DNA of 64,000 nt, taken from NCBI GenBank assembly GCA_964619585.1, contig CAZUCO010000001.1, positions 124,001 through 188,000 of the forward strand. Reading direction: 5' to 3'. How positions within the stretch are numbered: the first letter of the stretch is position 1; each line of letters opens with the position of its first letter. This document shows, in pieces, positions 32,826-41,203 of this stretch. The DNA is from JASLCR01 sp964619585. GTDB lineage: Bacteria; Patescibacteriota; Saccharimonadia; Saccharimonadales; Saccharimonadaceae. The notes beneath the pieces were generated by a model. It searched no databases. It was not told the DNA's origin and was given only the letters and a program-made list of their open reading frames with translations. The position numbers and the translations under genes were made by a program.

Positions 32826-33458
32826 ATGGGAGAAAAGGGCATGAAAGCACTTCTCGGTACCAAAATTGGTATGACCCAAATCCTGGCGGAAGACGGCACG
32901 GCAACACCTGTGACGTTGATTCAAGCCGGCCCTGTGACTGTGACTCAGGTAAAGACTGTCGAAATCGACGGTTACAACGCAGTTCAGGTAGCTTTTGGAG
33001 AGGGTAAGAACCTGAGCAAGGCCGTCGCTGGACACGTAAAGTCTAGCAAAATCTCGCCGAAGTATATTCGGGAGTTCCGTGTCGATGAGCTACCAGCTGA
33101 TATTAAGGTTGGCGATGCAATCGACGTAAGTAGCTTTACGCTTGGCGATCACGTCAGCGCCACAGGCACATCAAAAGGTAAAGGTTTTGCCGGTACGGTA
33201 AAACGACACAACTTCAATACCTCTAAGAAAACTCACGGTGGTAACGGTAACGTACGTCGTGTTGGTTCTATCGGATCGATGTATCCACAGAAGGTATTCA
33301 AGGGTAAACGCATGCCAGGCCGCATGGGTGGAGATCAAGTAACTGTCAAGAATCTTGAAGTTGCCTACCTCGATCCAGCAAATAATCTCCTCGGCCTTAA
33401 AGGCGCTGTACCTGGTCCACGAAAAGGACTCATCATAGTAAATGGAGGTAACGCGTAA
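32826..33458 (+). CDS. rplC: 50S ribosomal protein L3
   Basis: 210 aa. KALLGTKIGMTQILAEDG at the N-terminus and KGKGFAGTVKRHNF, MPGRMGGDQVTVKNLEV in the core. Binds 23S rRNA near the peptidyl-transferase centre and is an early assembly protein. Two starts are possible: ATG 32826 (GGGGG, 6 nt spacing) or ATG 32841, which gives the family-typical MKALLG start with GAGAAAAGGG upstream. First gene of the long ribosomal run; rpsJ is missing from its usual place before it. Confidence 0.97.
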   Translation: MGEKGMKALLGTKIGMTQILAEDGTATPVTLIQAGPVTVTQVKTVEIDGYNAVQVAFGEGKNLSKAVAGHVKSSKISPKYIREFRVDELPADIKVGDAIDVSSFTLGDHVSATGTSKGKGFAGTVKRHNFNTSKKTHGGNGNVRRVGSIGSMYPQKVFKGKRMPGRMGGDQVTVKNLEVAYLDPANNLLGLKGAVPGPRKGLIIVNGGNA

Positions 33459-34084
33459 TGGCTGAGACAACGAAAGTGACATTGCCAAAGACTATTTTTG
33501 GCGTTGATGTCGAGAATCATGAGCTTCTCAAGCTTGCATACGACAGCTACCTTGCGAACAACCGCCTTGCTGGAGCAACAACACTACAACGTGGTGAAGT
33601 GAGCGGTGGTGGTAAAAAGCCATGGAAACAAAAGGGTACTGGTCGCGCTCGTGTTGGTTCATCTCGCAACCCAATCTGGCGTGGTGGTGGTGTAGTGTTC
33701 GGCCCACGTGGCAATGAAAATTACACTAAATCACTCTCTACGACTAGTAAGCGTGTTGCAGTAAAGCAAGCTCTTAGCCTTGCAAATAAAGCAAAGAAAA
33801 TTACGGTTTCAGAAGTCAAGACAACAGGAAAAACTGCTGAAATCGCTAAGTATCTTGCTGACAACAAGTTTAGTCGTAAGACGCTGCTTGTCGTTGATGA
33901 CAAGACTCCGGAGCTGATTCGTGCGACCGGTAATCTTCAGAACGTTACCTTAATTCGAAGCACCTTCCTCAGCGTCTACCATATTCTGAATGCAGATCAT
34001 ATTGTGATTGCACCTGCTTCAGTCAAGACTATTGAGAAATGGCTCGGCGACTCTGAGCGTAAAGCGACAAAGGAGGCTAAGTAA
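33458..34084 (+). CDS. rplD: 50S ribosomal protein L4
   Basis: 208 aa. Long loop with GGGKKPWKQKGTGRARVGSS reaching the exit tunnel, and the C-terminal Rossmann-like part. Start overlaps the rplC stop (TAATG). In other bacteria L4 represses its own operon through the leader; the structured leader at 32746 is a candidate target here. Confidence 0.97.
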   Translation: MAETTKVTLPKTIFGVDVENHELLKLAYDSYLANNRLAGATTLQRGEVSGGGKKPWKQKGTGRARVGSSRNPIWRGGGVVFGPRGNENYTKSLSTTSKRVAVKQALSLANKAKKITVSEVKTTGKTAEIAKYLADNKFSRKTLLVVDDKTPELIRATGNLQNVTLIRSTFLSVYHILNADHIVIAPASVKTIEKWLGDSERKATKEAK

Positions 34085-34407
34085 TGAGTATCTTAGTAAC
34101 CCCACGAGCAACCGAGAAGGCCTACGGTCAGACTCAGCAGAATACGTACGTGTTTGATGTGCCGTTGACTGCCAACAAAGATCAAATTGCTGCAGCTGTC
34201 GCTGAGCAATACGACGTAACTGTGAAGGTTGTAAAGACACTTGTTCAAGCCGGTAAGTCAGTTCGCTATTCCCGAGGAAAGAACCGCTACCCTGGAACAA
34301 CTAATCGTAAAGACCGTAAGAAAGCGTATGTAACACTCGCTGAAGGCAGTTCAATCCAAGTATTTGAAGAGCCAGAAGCACCTAAAGCAGAGAAGGAGAA
34401 GAAATAA
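34084..34407 (+). CDS. rplW: 50S ribosomal protein L23
   Basis: 107 aa. PRATEKAYG, TYVFDVPLTANKDQIAAAVAE and RKDRKKAYVTL are family features. It sits at the tunnel exit and is the docking site for trigger factor (tig at 3197). Acidic/basic tail EEPEAPKAEKEKK encodes the ribosome site of rplB. TAATG overlaps at both ends. Confidence 0.96.
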   Translation: MSILVTPRATEKAYGQTQQNTYVFDVPLTANKDQIAAAVAEQYDVTVKVVKTLVQAGKSVRYSRGKNRYPGTTNRKDRKKAYVTLAEGSSIQVFEEPEAPKAEKEKK

Positions 34408-35246
34408 TGCCGATTAAAGCATATAACCCAACTACTCCTGCTCGTCGCGGTATGACTTCGCAGGACCTTAGTGATATTACTACACGTAAGCCACTCAAGA
34501 GTCTCGTAAAGAGCAAAAAGCAGAACGCTGGTCGTAACAATAGTGGTCGTATCACTGTTCGGCACCGCGGTGGTGGTGTGCGACGACATTACCGTCTGCT
34601 AAACCACCGTCTTGCTGATGGTCTCGAGCTAACTGTTGAAGAGATCGAATACGATCCAAACCGTTCTGCTCGTATCGCACGAGTAAAAGACCAGCACGGT
34701 CTTTACCACTACATTCTTGCTGACACCAGCATGACTAAGGGCAAGAAAATTGCCAGCGGCAAAGACGCTCCAATCGAGAGTTCAAACCGTATGCCTATCA
34801 GCCGTATCCCGGTTGGTACCCAGATCTACGCGATCGAGCTAACTGCAGGTAAGGGCGCCCAGATGGTGCGTGCTGCCGGCGCAAAAGCTCAATTGATGGC
34901 GAAAGAAGGCGACTACGCGACAATCAAGCTACCAAGTGGCGAAACTCGCAAGGTCCGTGTTGAAGCGACTGCTGCGATTGGTGTTGTCGGTAACGTACAG
35001 CACCAGAACGTTAAGATCGGTTCTGCTGGTCGAAATCGCCGTAAGGGTATTCGTCCATCAGTTCGTGGTGTCGTAATGAATGCTGCTGATCACCCGCATG
35101 GTGGTGGTGACGGTGGTCGTCACGGTACTGGTAAGGCGCCTCGTACACCATGGGGTCAGCTGACACTTGGTTACCGTACACGTCGTCGCAAGAACAGCAA
35201 TAAACTAATCGTTCGATCTCGTCATGACGCGAAGAGGAAGAAGTAA
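34407..35246 (+). CDS. rplB: 50S ribosomal protein L2
   Basis: 279 aa. GRITVRHRGGGVRRHYRLL at the N-terminal part, and the C-terminal NAADHPHGGGDGGRHGTGKAPRTPWG with the conserved His near the peptidyl-transferase centre. Essential for subunit association. Confidence 0.98.
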   Translation: MPIKAYNPTTPARRGMTSQDLSDITTRKPLKSLVKSKKQNAGRNNSGRITVRHRGGGVRRHYRLLNHRLADGLELTVEEIEYDPNRSARIARVKDQHGLYHYILADTSMTKGKKIASGKDAPIESSNRMPISRIPVGTQIYAIELTAGKGAQMVRAAGAKAQLMAKEGDYATIKLPSGETRKVRVEATAAIGVVGNVQHQNVKIGSAGRNRRKGIRPSVRGVVMNAADHPHGGGDGGRHGTGKAPRTPWGQLTLGYRTRRRKNSNKLIVRSRHDAKRKK

Positions 35247-35255
35247 AGGTAGGAT

Positions 35256-35519
35256 ATGAGTCGATCACTTAAGAAAGGTCCATTCGTAGACGCCAAGCTT
35301 GCTAAAAAGGTTGCGGCGGTTTCGAAGGATGACCGAACAGTTATCAAAACATGGGCACGCGCTAGTACTATCACACCAGACATGGTTGGTAAGAATTTCG
35401 CGGTTCACAACGGAAAAGTACACGTTCCAGTATTTATCTCTGAGAACATGGTTGGTCACAAGCTCGGTGAGTTTAGTCCAACTCGTAAGTTCCGTAAGCA
35501 CGGAGGGAAGCAGAAGTAA
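35256..35519 (+). CDS. rpsS: 30S ribosomal protein S19
   Basis: 87 aa. SRSLKKGPFVDAKLAKKV, VHNGKVHVPVFISENMVGHKLGEFSPTR. Forms a head complex with S13. The only gap in this part of the run (9 nt after rplB) contains AAAGGTAGG. Stop overlaps rplV. Confidence 0.97.
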   Translation: MSRSLKKGPFVDAKLAKKVAAVSKDDRTVIKTWARASTITPDMVGKNFAVHNGKVHVPVFISENMVGHKLGEFSPTRKFRKHGGKQK

Positions 35520-35926
35520 TGGCTGGATTATTTACCGTCCGCGCTTATATTAAAGGCATTGAGATTGCTCCACGTAAAGTTGGCGTGGTTGCTAGCCTTG
35601 TACGAAACCGTACTGTGGCTGATGCGCTTGTGATCCTTGATCACGTTCCGCGTCGTGCTGGTCGCCCAATCAAAAAGGCAATTGAAAGTGCGCGTGCAAA
35701 CGCCGTTAATAATCACGGACTTGATGCAAAGAGTCTTCAGATTACAACACTAAGTGTTACTACAGGTAAGCGTCTCAAGCGCTTCAAACCACACATGCGT
35801 GGTATGGCACTTCCATTCCAGAAGAAGACAAGTAACATCCTTGTTGTTGTATCTGGCACCGAGAAGCTAAAGAAGAAACCAGCCGCCCAAAAACCAGCGG
35901 CTACAAAGAAAGAGGAGGCAAAGTAA
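35519..35926 (+). CDS. rplV: 50S ribosomal protein L22
   Basis: 135 aa. Core with IAPRKVGVVASLVRNRTVADAL, AIESARANAVNNHGLDAKSL and the tunnel hairpin FKPHMRGMALPFQKKTSNILVVV. Lys/Ala-rich C-terminal extension (KKPAAQKPAATKKEEAK) whose end encodes the rpsC ribosome site. Macrolide-related hairpin is intact. Confidence 0.95.
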   Translation: MAGLFTVRAYIKGIEIAPRKVGVVASLVRNRTVADALVILDHVPRRAGRPIKKAIESARANAVNNHGLDAKSLQITTLSVTTGKRLKRFKPHMRGMALPFQKKTSNILVVVSGTEKLKKKPAAQKPAATKKEEAK

Positions 35927-36564
35927 TGGGTCAAAAAGTTAACCCAATTAGCTTCCGCCTGCAAGTTCACAAGAACTGGGATTCACGCTGGTTCGCTGGT
36001 AAGAAAGATTTTGCCAAGTGGCTGGCGGAAGATATTAAGGTTCGTGAATTGATTGAAGCACGATTTGCGTCTCGCCCAACAATCAGCCGGATTGAGATTG
36101 AGCGTAGCGCCAATATGGTCACTGTAACTATACACACGGCAAAAGCAGGTGTAGTTATTGGCAAGGGCGGAGCAGGCGTGACAGAGCTAAAAGGTCAGAT
36201 TGAGAAAATCGTTGGCCAACCTGTTCGTATTAATATCGAAGAGGTAAAGCGACCGGAACTTGCCGCTAAGCTTGTTGCTGAGAATATTGCTCGTCAACTT
36301 GAGCGACGTATCAATTTCCGTCGTGCGATCAAGATGAGTGCACAAAACACCATCAATGCAGGGGCGAAGGGTATTCGTATCGAAGTATCTGGTCGTCTTA
36401 ATAATGCTGAGATGGCTCGTCGCGAGAAAGTTATTGAGGGTTCTGTACCACTTCACACGCTACGTCAGGACATTGACTTCCACGTGGCGCGTGCTAATGC
36501 CCCAGGCGTTGGTATCATTGGTGTTAAGGTCTGGATCAACAAAGGTGAAAGGAGCGACGCGTAA
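35926..36564 (+). CDS. rpsC: 30S ribosomal protein S3
   Basis: 212 aa. GQKVNPISFRLQ start, KH domain with VVIGKGGAGVTELKG, and C-terminal EVSGRLNNAEMARREKVIEGSVPLHTLR. Forms the mRNA entry channel. Somewhat shorter than E. coli S3 (233 aa). Confidence 0.97.
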   Translation: MGQKVNPISFRLQVHKNWDSRWFAGKKDFAKWLAEDIKVRELIEARFASRPTISRIEIERSANMVTVTIHTAKAGVVIGKGGAGVTELKGQIEKIVGQPVRINIEEVKRPELAAKLVAENIARQLERRINFRRAIKMSAQNTINAGAKGIRIEVSGRLNNAEMARREKVIEGSVPLHTLRQDIDFHVARANAPGVGIIGVKVWINKGERSDA

Positions 36565-36977
36565 TGTTACTCCCAAAGAAGACAAAATACCGCAAAGTAC
36601 GCATCGGCAAGAACGATGGCAACGCTACACGTGGTAACTACGTAGCATTTGGTGACTATGGTCTTCAGGCTCAAAGTAATGAGCGTGTTACTTCTCGCCA
36701 AATCGAGGCTGCTCGTCAGGCTATGACTCGCTACATCAAGCGTGGTGGTAAGATTTGGATCCGTATTTTCCCTCACACTCCTGTTACAAAAAAGCCACAG
36801 GATGTAAAGATGGGAAGTGGTAAAGGAAATCCAGAATACTTTGCTGCGAAGGTAAAGGCTGGCACCGTCATGTTTGAGATGAAGGGCGTTTCAGAAGAAG
36901 TAGCTCGCGAGGCGATGCGTCTGGCCGGCCACAAGCTTCCAGTAAAGACAAAGTTTATTCGTAGGGAGGATGCGTAA
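36564..36977 (+). CDS. rplP: 50S ribosomal protein L16
   Basis: 137 aa. MLLPKKTKYRKVRIGK start, RGGKIWIRIFPHTPVTKKP, MGSGKGNPEYFAAKVKAG and EVAREAMRLAGHKLPVKTKF. Helps shape the A-site tRNA-binding region. Confidence 0.97.
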   Translation: MLLPKKTKYRKVRIGKNDGNATRGNYVAFGDYGLQAQSNERVTSRQIEAARQAMTRYIKRGGKIWIRIFPHTPVTKKPQDVKMGSGKGNPEYFAAKVKAGTVMFEMKGVSEEVAREAMRLAGHKLPVKTKFIRREDA

Positions 36978-37183
36978 TGGCTGACAGTAAATCTACTAAA
37001 AAAGCTACTCCAAAGAAGGAACTAAGTCTCGAGGAGCAGCTTGTAGCTGCTCGACAAGATCTACTTGATGCTCAGAAATCGCATCGCGCTGGTGAGCTTG
37101 TGAATCCTCGAGTACTAAACGAATATCGCAAGAATATTGCACGTATCAAAACTAAACTTAACGCCCAAGAAGGAGGCAAGTAA
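36977..37183 (+). CDS. rpmC: 50S ribosomal protein L29
   Basis: 68 aa. Two-helix protein near the tunnel exit: LEEQLVAARQDLLDAQKSHRAGEL and NPRVLNEYRKNIARIKTKL. A Lys/Thr-rich N-terminal extension of about 12 residues precedes the family core. TAATG overlap with rplP and rpsQ. Confidence 0.95.
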   Translation: MADSKSTKKATPKKELSLEEQLVAARQDLLDAQKSHRAGELVNPRVLNEYRKNIARIKTKLNAQEGGK

Positions 37184-37509
37184 TGGCAAAAACATTGACC
37201 GGAATTGTCACTTCTGACAAGCGTGACAAGACTATCACCGTAACTGTTACGAGTCGTGAGACGCACCCTATTTATCGAAAACAGTATACTGTTAATCGTA
37301 AATACCAAGCTCACGATGATAAAAACCAAGCAGGACTTGGTGATCGCGTAACTATCGTCGAGACACGCCCAATCTCAAAGACAAAAAGCTTTGTGCTACA
37401 AAAGATCGAGGAGAAGTCTCGTGGATCAATTGAGCTAAAAGACGAAGCTGAACTTGTTGAAAAGAAAGAAGCGCCAAAAGTCGTAGATGAGAAGAAGGAG
37501 GAGAAGTAA
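37183..37509 (+). CDS. rpsQ: 30S ribosomal protein S17
   Basis: 108 aa. KTLTGIVTSDKRDKTITVTV, HPIYRKQYTVNRKYQAHDD, GDRVTIVETRPISKTK: the OB-fold core, about 85 residues. A 25-residue acidic/Lys tail (KKEAPKVVDEKKEEK) is extra and its codons supply GAAGGAGGAG for rplN. Confidence 0.96.
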   Translation: MAKTLTGIVTSDKRDKTITVTVTSRETHPIYRKQYTVNRKYQAHDDKNQAGLGDRVTIVETRPISKTKSFVLQKIEEKSRGSIELKDEAELVEKKEAPKVVDEKKEEK

Positions 37510-37877
37510 TGATCCAACAAGAATCTCGCCTCAAGGTAGCAGATAACAGTGGTGCTAAGGAAGTGCTCTGTATTCGCGTACTTGGCGGTACAAAACGCCG
37601 CTATGCTCACGTTGGCGACATCATTGTATGTTCAGTGAAAGATGCCTTGCCAAGCGGTAACGTCAAGAAAAAGACCGTTCAAAAAGCGGTTGTTGTACGT
37701 ACTCGCAACCAGATCAAGCGAAAAGATGGTTCGACAATCGCCTTTGATGACAATGCAGTTGTTATTATCAATGACGACAAGACACCAAAAGCAACTCGTG
37801 TATTCGGTCCTGTACCACGTGAGCTTCGCGACAAAGGTTACGCAAAGATTATCAGCTTAGCACCGGAGGTACTATAG
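37509..37877 (+). CDS. rplN: 50S ribosomal protein L14
   Basis: 122 aa. MIQQESRLKVADNSGAKEVL start, KKTVQKAVVVRTRNQIKR and ARVFGPVPRELRDKGYAKIISLAPEVL-like end. Contacts 16S rRNA at a subunit bridge. Normal length. Confidence 0.98.
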   Translation: MIQQESRLKVADNSGAKEVLCIRVLGGTKRRYAHVGDIIVCSVKDALPSGNVKKKTVQKAVVVRTRNQIKRKDGSTIAFDDNAVVIINDDKTPKATRVFGPVPRELRDKGYAKIISLAPEVL

Positions 37878-37878
37878 T

Positions 37879-38199
37879 ATGCCACGAATCCGCAAAGACG
37901 ACACAGTCAAGATCATCGCTGGTGCAAAAAAAGGCACTACAGGTAAGGTCATCGCTGTTGATACCAAAAAAGGCGCTGTACTTATTGAGGGTGTGGGTGT
38001 TGGACACCGACACGTAAAGCCAAGTCAGCTGAACCCACGTGGAGGCAAAAAAGACATTCACGTACCTGTCGATATCAGTAAGGTTGCACTCGTAGTTGAT
38101 GCCAAAACAAGCAAAACAAGCCGCGTTGGGTTGGTAAAGAATGCTGATGGCGCAAAGACGCGTGTTGCAAAAAGTTTAAAGAATAAGGAGATTAAGTAA
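37879..38199 (+). CDS. rplX: 50S ribosomal protein L24
   Basis: 106 aa. KOW motif in IRKDDTVKIIAGAKKGTTGKV, HVKPSQLNPRGGKKD. Assembly initiator of the large subunit, near the tunnel exit. One base after the rplN stop. Confidence 0.96.
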   Translation: MPRIRKDDTVKIIAGAKKGTTGKVIAVDTKKGAVLIEGVGVGHRHVKPSQLNPRGGKKDIHVPVDISKVALVVDAKTSKTSRVGLVKNADGAKTRVAKSLKNKEIK

Positions 38200-38798
38200 T
38201 GGCGACAGCTACTTCAAAAGCGTCTGCTGCTGCACCGGCTCCTCGCTTGAAAGCCTTGTATGAAAAAACATACAAAAAGGAACTGCAGGCCGAACTAGAA
38301 CTGACGAACGTACATCAAGTTCCAAAGCTTGAGAAAATCGTTGTCAGTGTCGGAACCGGTAAAAGCAAGGACAACAAGCACCACCAAGAGGTGGTCAAGA
38401 ATACAATTACCAAGGTTACAGGTCAGGCACCCGTTGAGCGCCTTGCAAAGAAATCAATTGCTGGCTTCAAGATTCGTGCAAATATGGGTCAGCCTATCGG
38501 TCATATGGTAACACTCCGTGGTGCACGTATGTACGAATTTCTTGACCGACTTAGCAACGTTGCCCTGCCACGCGTCCGCGACTTTCACGGCGTAAAGGCT
38601 AAGGCCTTCGATAAAAATGGCAACTACAGTCTCGGCATCATTGAGCAATCTATTTTTCCCGAGCTTACATTTGAAGAAACACAACTTCTCCATGGTATGC
38701 AGATCACCTTTGTCATCAAAAATGAAGACAAAGCTCATTCACGCGCACTGTTAGAGAAATTTGGTATTCCTTTCGAGAAAACAGGAGGAAAGAAATAG
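38199..38798 (+). CDS. rplE: 50S ribosomal protein L5
   Basis: 199 aa. PKLEKIVVSVGTGKSKDNK, AKKSIAGFKIRANMGQPIG, LPRVRDFHGV and SLGIIEQSIFPELTFE. Binds 5S rRNA in the central protuberance. An Ala-rich N-terminal extension (ATATSKASAAAPAPRLKAL) precedes the core. Confidence 0.97.
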   Translation: MATATSKASAAAPAPRLKALYEKTYKKELQAELELTNVHQVPKLEKIVVSVGTGKSKDNKHHQEVVKNTITKVTGQAPVERLAKKSIAGFKIRANMGQPIGHMVTLRGARMYEFLDRLSNVALPRVRDFHGVKAKAFDKNGNYSLGIIEQSIFPELTFEETQLLHGMQITFVIKNEDKAHSRALLEKFGIPFEKTGGKK

Positions 38799-38799
38799 T

Positions 38800-39069
38800 A
38801 TGGCAAAGAAATCAATGATTGCAAAAGACCTGAAGCGAAAAAAGATGATTCAGCAGTATGCTGCAAAGCGCGCTGAGCTCAAAGAACTCGGCGACCAGGA
38901 TGGGCTACAGAAGCTTCCACGCAACAGTAGTCCTACCCGTTGGAAGAATCGCGATGTACTAAGTGGTCGACCTCATGGATATATGCGTAAGTTTGGCCTC
39001 AATCGTATTAACTTCCGTGAACTGGCATCAAAAGGCCAGATTCCAGGTGTAAAGAAGAGTAGCTGGTAA
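38800..39069 (+). CDS. rpsN: 30S ribosomal protein S14, cysteine-free form
   Basis: 89 aa. AKKSMIAKDLKRKKMIQQYA start and SSPTRWKNRDVLSGRPHGYMRKFGLNRINFRELASKG, with no Cys: the zinc-independent type rather than the short CxxC zinc type. GGAGGAAAG precedes the ATG at 38800; a longer frame overlapping rplE is not real. Confidence 0.96.
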   Translation: MAKKSMIAKDLKRKKMIQQYAAKRAELKELGDQDGLQKLPRNSSPTRWKNRDVLSGRPHGYMRKFGLNRINFRELASKGQIPGVKKSSW

Positions 39070-39085
39070 GGAAAGGAGAAAGAAT

Positions 39086-39487
39086 ATGAGTTTACAATCT
39101 ACAGACCCAATCGCTGATCTCCTAACCCGGATCCGCAACGCTGCCATGGTAGGCAAGACAGAAGTCCGTGTGCCAACCAGTAAGCTAAAGAAAGTTGTTG
39201 CAGAACAACTAAAGAAAAACGGCTATCTCGCTAATGTTAAACTGGAAGACGGTAAGCCACGTGGTACGCTCGTGGTCACCATCAACGAAGCCGGCCAGAA
39301 CGCTACGTTCACCGAGCTAACTCGCATGAGTAAGCCAGGCCGCCGTATGTACGTCGCCGCAACTGATATTCCACGCGTAAAGAGCGGTCGTGGTATCGTG
39401 CTTGTTTCAACAAGTAAGGGTGTTATCACTGGTCAGGAAGCTGTTAAGCAGCGACTCGGCGGTGAGGTCCTACTGAAGGTCTACTAG
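39086..39487 (+). CDS. rpsH: 30S ribosomal protein S8
   Basis: 133 aa. TDPIADLLTRIRNAAMVGKTEV start, SKPGRRMYVA and the C-terminal GIVLVSTSKGVITGQEAVKQRLGGEVL. Binds the 16S central domain; in E. coli it also represses the spc operon. AAAGGAGAAAG upstream. One base separates it from the unusual small gene at 39489. Confidence 0.97.
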   Translation: MSLQSTDPIADLLTRIRNAAMVGKTEVRVPTSKLKKVVAEQLKKNGYLANVKLEDGKPRGTLVVTINEAGQNATFTELTRMSKPGRRMYVAATDIPRVKSGRGIVLVSTSKGVITGQEAVKQRLGGEVLLKVY

Positions 39488-39488
39488 T

Positions 39489-39689
39489 ATGACTGATACT
39501 GAAGTTGAGCTACGGCCCATATCAAGTGAGATTAACCACCGAGAGGCAGTCGCAGAAATTACTCGAAGAATACTCGAAGCGTGTGACGAGCTTCAACTTG
39601 CAGGCGGAGATGACACAGTGCGGGCAATTCAAGTAGCTGCAACTCAAGCACAAGAACAACGTCAATTTGTTGATTTGAGTAAGTTTTAG
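39489..39689 (+). CDS. Unknown 66-aa protein inside the spc ribosomal operon
   Basis: Lies between rpsH and rplF, normally adjacent genes. ATG one base after the rpsH stop, followed 17 nt later by rplF with its own AAAGGAT, so it is co-transcribed and probably translationally coupled. Sequence: acidic N-terminus (MTDTEVELRPISSEINHRE), a helical middle (AVAEITRRILEACDELQLAGGDD) and VRAIQVAATQAQEQRQFVDLSKF. No ribosomal protein family recognised; not basic as an rRNA binder would be. Candidate lineage-specific ribosome-associated or regulatory factor. Confidence 0.8.
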   Translation: MTDTEVELRPISSEINHREAVAEITRRILEACDELQLAGGDDTVRAIQVAATQAQEQRQFVDLSKF

Positions 39690-39706
39690 TAAAGAAAGGA
39701 TAAGAT

Positions 39707-40240
39707 ATGAGTCGAATTGGAAAACTACCAATTGAAATTCCATCAGGCGTGACAATCACAGTCGATTCAGATGTTATCACAGTCAAGGGCGCCAAAGGCG
39801 AACTCACTGTGCCACACCTGAGCGATGTAACTGTTTCACTTGAGGACAATAGTGCAATCGTTACCCGCAAGGATGACGAAAAGATTGCGAAGGCACAGCA
39901 TGGTCTCCAGCGTGCACTCCTTAACAACGCTGTTGAGGGTGTCACAAAAGGTTTCGAAAAGAAGCTTGAAGTAAACGGTGTTGGATTCCGTGTGGCAATG
40001 AGTGGCACAGACCTTGAGATGGCTCTTGGCTTCTCTCACCCGGTGAGGTACAAGGCACCGGAAGGTGTACAGATTAGCACTAATAAGATGGAAATCACGA
40101 TCAGTGGCATCGATAAGCAAAAAGTCGGTCAAGTAGCTGCCGAGATCCGCGCTCTGAAAAAACCTGAACCATACAAGGGTAAGGGTATTAAATATGCTGA
40201 TGAGCAAATTCTTAGAAAAGCAGGAAAGGCAGGTAAGTAA
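39707..40240 (+). CDS. rplF: 50S ribosomal protein L6
   Basis: 177 aa. SRIGKLPIEIPSGVTI start, two L6 repeats, HPVRYKAPEGVQI and KPEPYKGKGIKYADEQILRKAGKAGK at the end. Near the sarcin-ricin loop. Normal length. Confidence 0.98.
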   Translation: MSRIGKLPIEIPSGVTITVDSDVITVKGAKGELTVPHLSDVTVSLEDNSAIVTRKDDEKIAKAQHGLQRALLNNAVEGVTKGFEKKLEVNGVGFRVAMSGTDLEMALGFSHPVRYKAPEGVQISTNKMEITISGIDKQKVGQVAAEIRALKKPEPYKGKGIKYADEQILRKAGKAGK

Positions 40241-40242
40241 TC

Positions 40243-40596
40243 ATGAGTAATCTAGCAAAGAAATTACTAAACACTCGCCTGCGTAAGGCTCGTGTACGCT
40301 CAAAGGTTCAGGGTACTGCTGAACGTCCACGACTGAGTGTGACTATCAGCAACCTCCACGTGTCAGCTCAGCTAATTGATGATACGGCGGGCAAGACACT
40401 TGCAAGCGCTACAACAGTTGGCAAAAAAGCTAAAGGTACAATGAGTGAAAAAGCAGCTGCTGTAGGTACAGAAATTGCCAAGAAGGCTGTAAAAAACAAG
40501 ATTAAAGCAGTAGTATTTGATCGCAATGGTCGCCAGTATGCTGGCCGACTCAAAGCACTTGCAGATGCTGCACGTAACGAAGGATTGGAGTTCTAG
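40243..40596 (+). CDS. rplR: 50S ribosomal protein L18
   Basis: 117 aa. RKARVRSKVQGTAERPRLSV, GTEIAKKAVKNKIKAVVFDRNGRQYAGRLKALADAARNEGLEF. Binds 5S rRNA with L5. GGCAGGTAAG upstream. Confidence 0.97.
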   Translation: MSNLAKKLLNTRLRKARVRSKVQGTAERPRLSVTISNLHVSAQLIDDTAGKTLASATTVGKKAKGTMSEKAAAVGTEIAKKAVKNKIKAVVFDRNGRQYAGRLKALADAARNEGLEF

Positions 40597-40597
40597 G

Positions 40598-41203
40598 ATG
40601 GCTGAACAAACAGCACAGACTACCCCACGTTCTGAAGGTCGACCAGCAGGTCGCCCTGGACAACGTGGTGGCCGACGTGATGACCGTCGGACCCCTCGTG
40701 TAGAGGAACCAAAGCAATTTGAAGAAGTGGTGATTAATATTGATCGCGTTGCTCGCGTAGTAAAAGGTGGACGTCGCTTCCGCTTCAAGGCCCTAGTCGT
40801 TGTTGGCGATCGCAAAGCAAAGGTCGGTGTTGGTGTTGCAAAAGGCGCCGATGTACAGACAGCAGTCTCTAAGGCAACTGATGTAGCAAAGAAGAACATG
40901 ATTACTATTCCAGTAATCAATGAAACAATTCCGCATGATGCAGAGGTTAAACTCTCTGGAGCTCGCGTGCTTATCAAGCCAGCTGCTCCTGGTACTGGTA
41001 TTATTGCCGGTGGTGTAGTACGACAAGTGATTGGTGTCACTGGTATCCGTAACATGCTTTCAAAAAGCCTAGGTTCTACCAACAAGGTAAACATTGCTTA
41101 CGCAACCATTGAAGCTCTTAAGACACTTGTCCCTAAGGACCAATGGCTTGGCGCAGACAAGGCTGCCAAGAAGAAAGCTCCTGCAAAAAAGGAGACTAAA
41201 TAG
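40598..41203 (+). CDS. rpsE: 30S ribosomal protein S5
   Basis: 201 aa. Arg/Gly-rich N-terminal extension (GRPAGRPGQRGGRRDDRRTPR), then FEEVVINIDRVARVVKGGRRF, VGVGVAKGADVQTAVSKA and GAGIIAGGVVRQVIGVTGIRNMLSKSLGS-type core. ATG one base after the rplR stop; a longer upstream frame overlaps rplR. Followed directly by rplO: rpmD (L30), normally between them, is absent. Confidence 0.97.
   Translation: MAEQTAQTTPRSEGRPAGRPGQRGGRRDDRRTPRVEEPKQFEEVVINIDRVARVVKGGRRFRFKALVVVGDRKAKVGVGVAKGADVQTAVSKATDVAKKNMITIPVINETIPHDAEVKLSGARVLIKPAAPGTGIIAGGVVRQVIGVTGIRNMLSKSLGSTNKVNIAYATIEALKTLVPKDQWLGADKAAKKKAPAKKETK

Noticed and set aside
40372..41094. Long minus-strand frame (240 codons) opposite rplR and rpsE
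   Set aside because: Shadow of two certain ribosomal genes; no family features; arises from codon bias.
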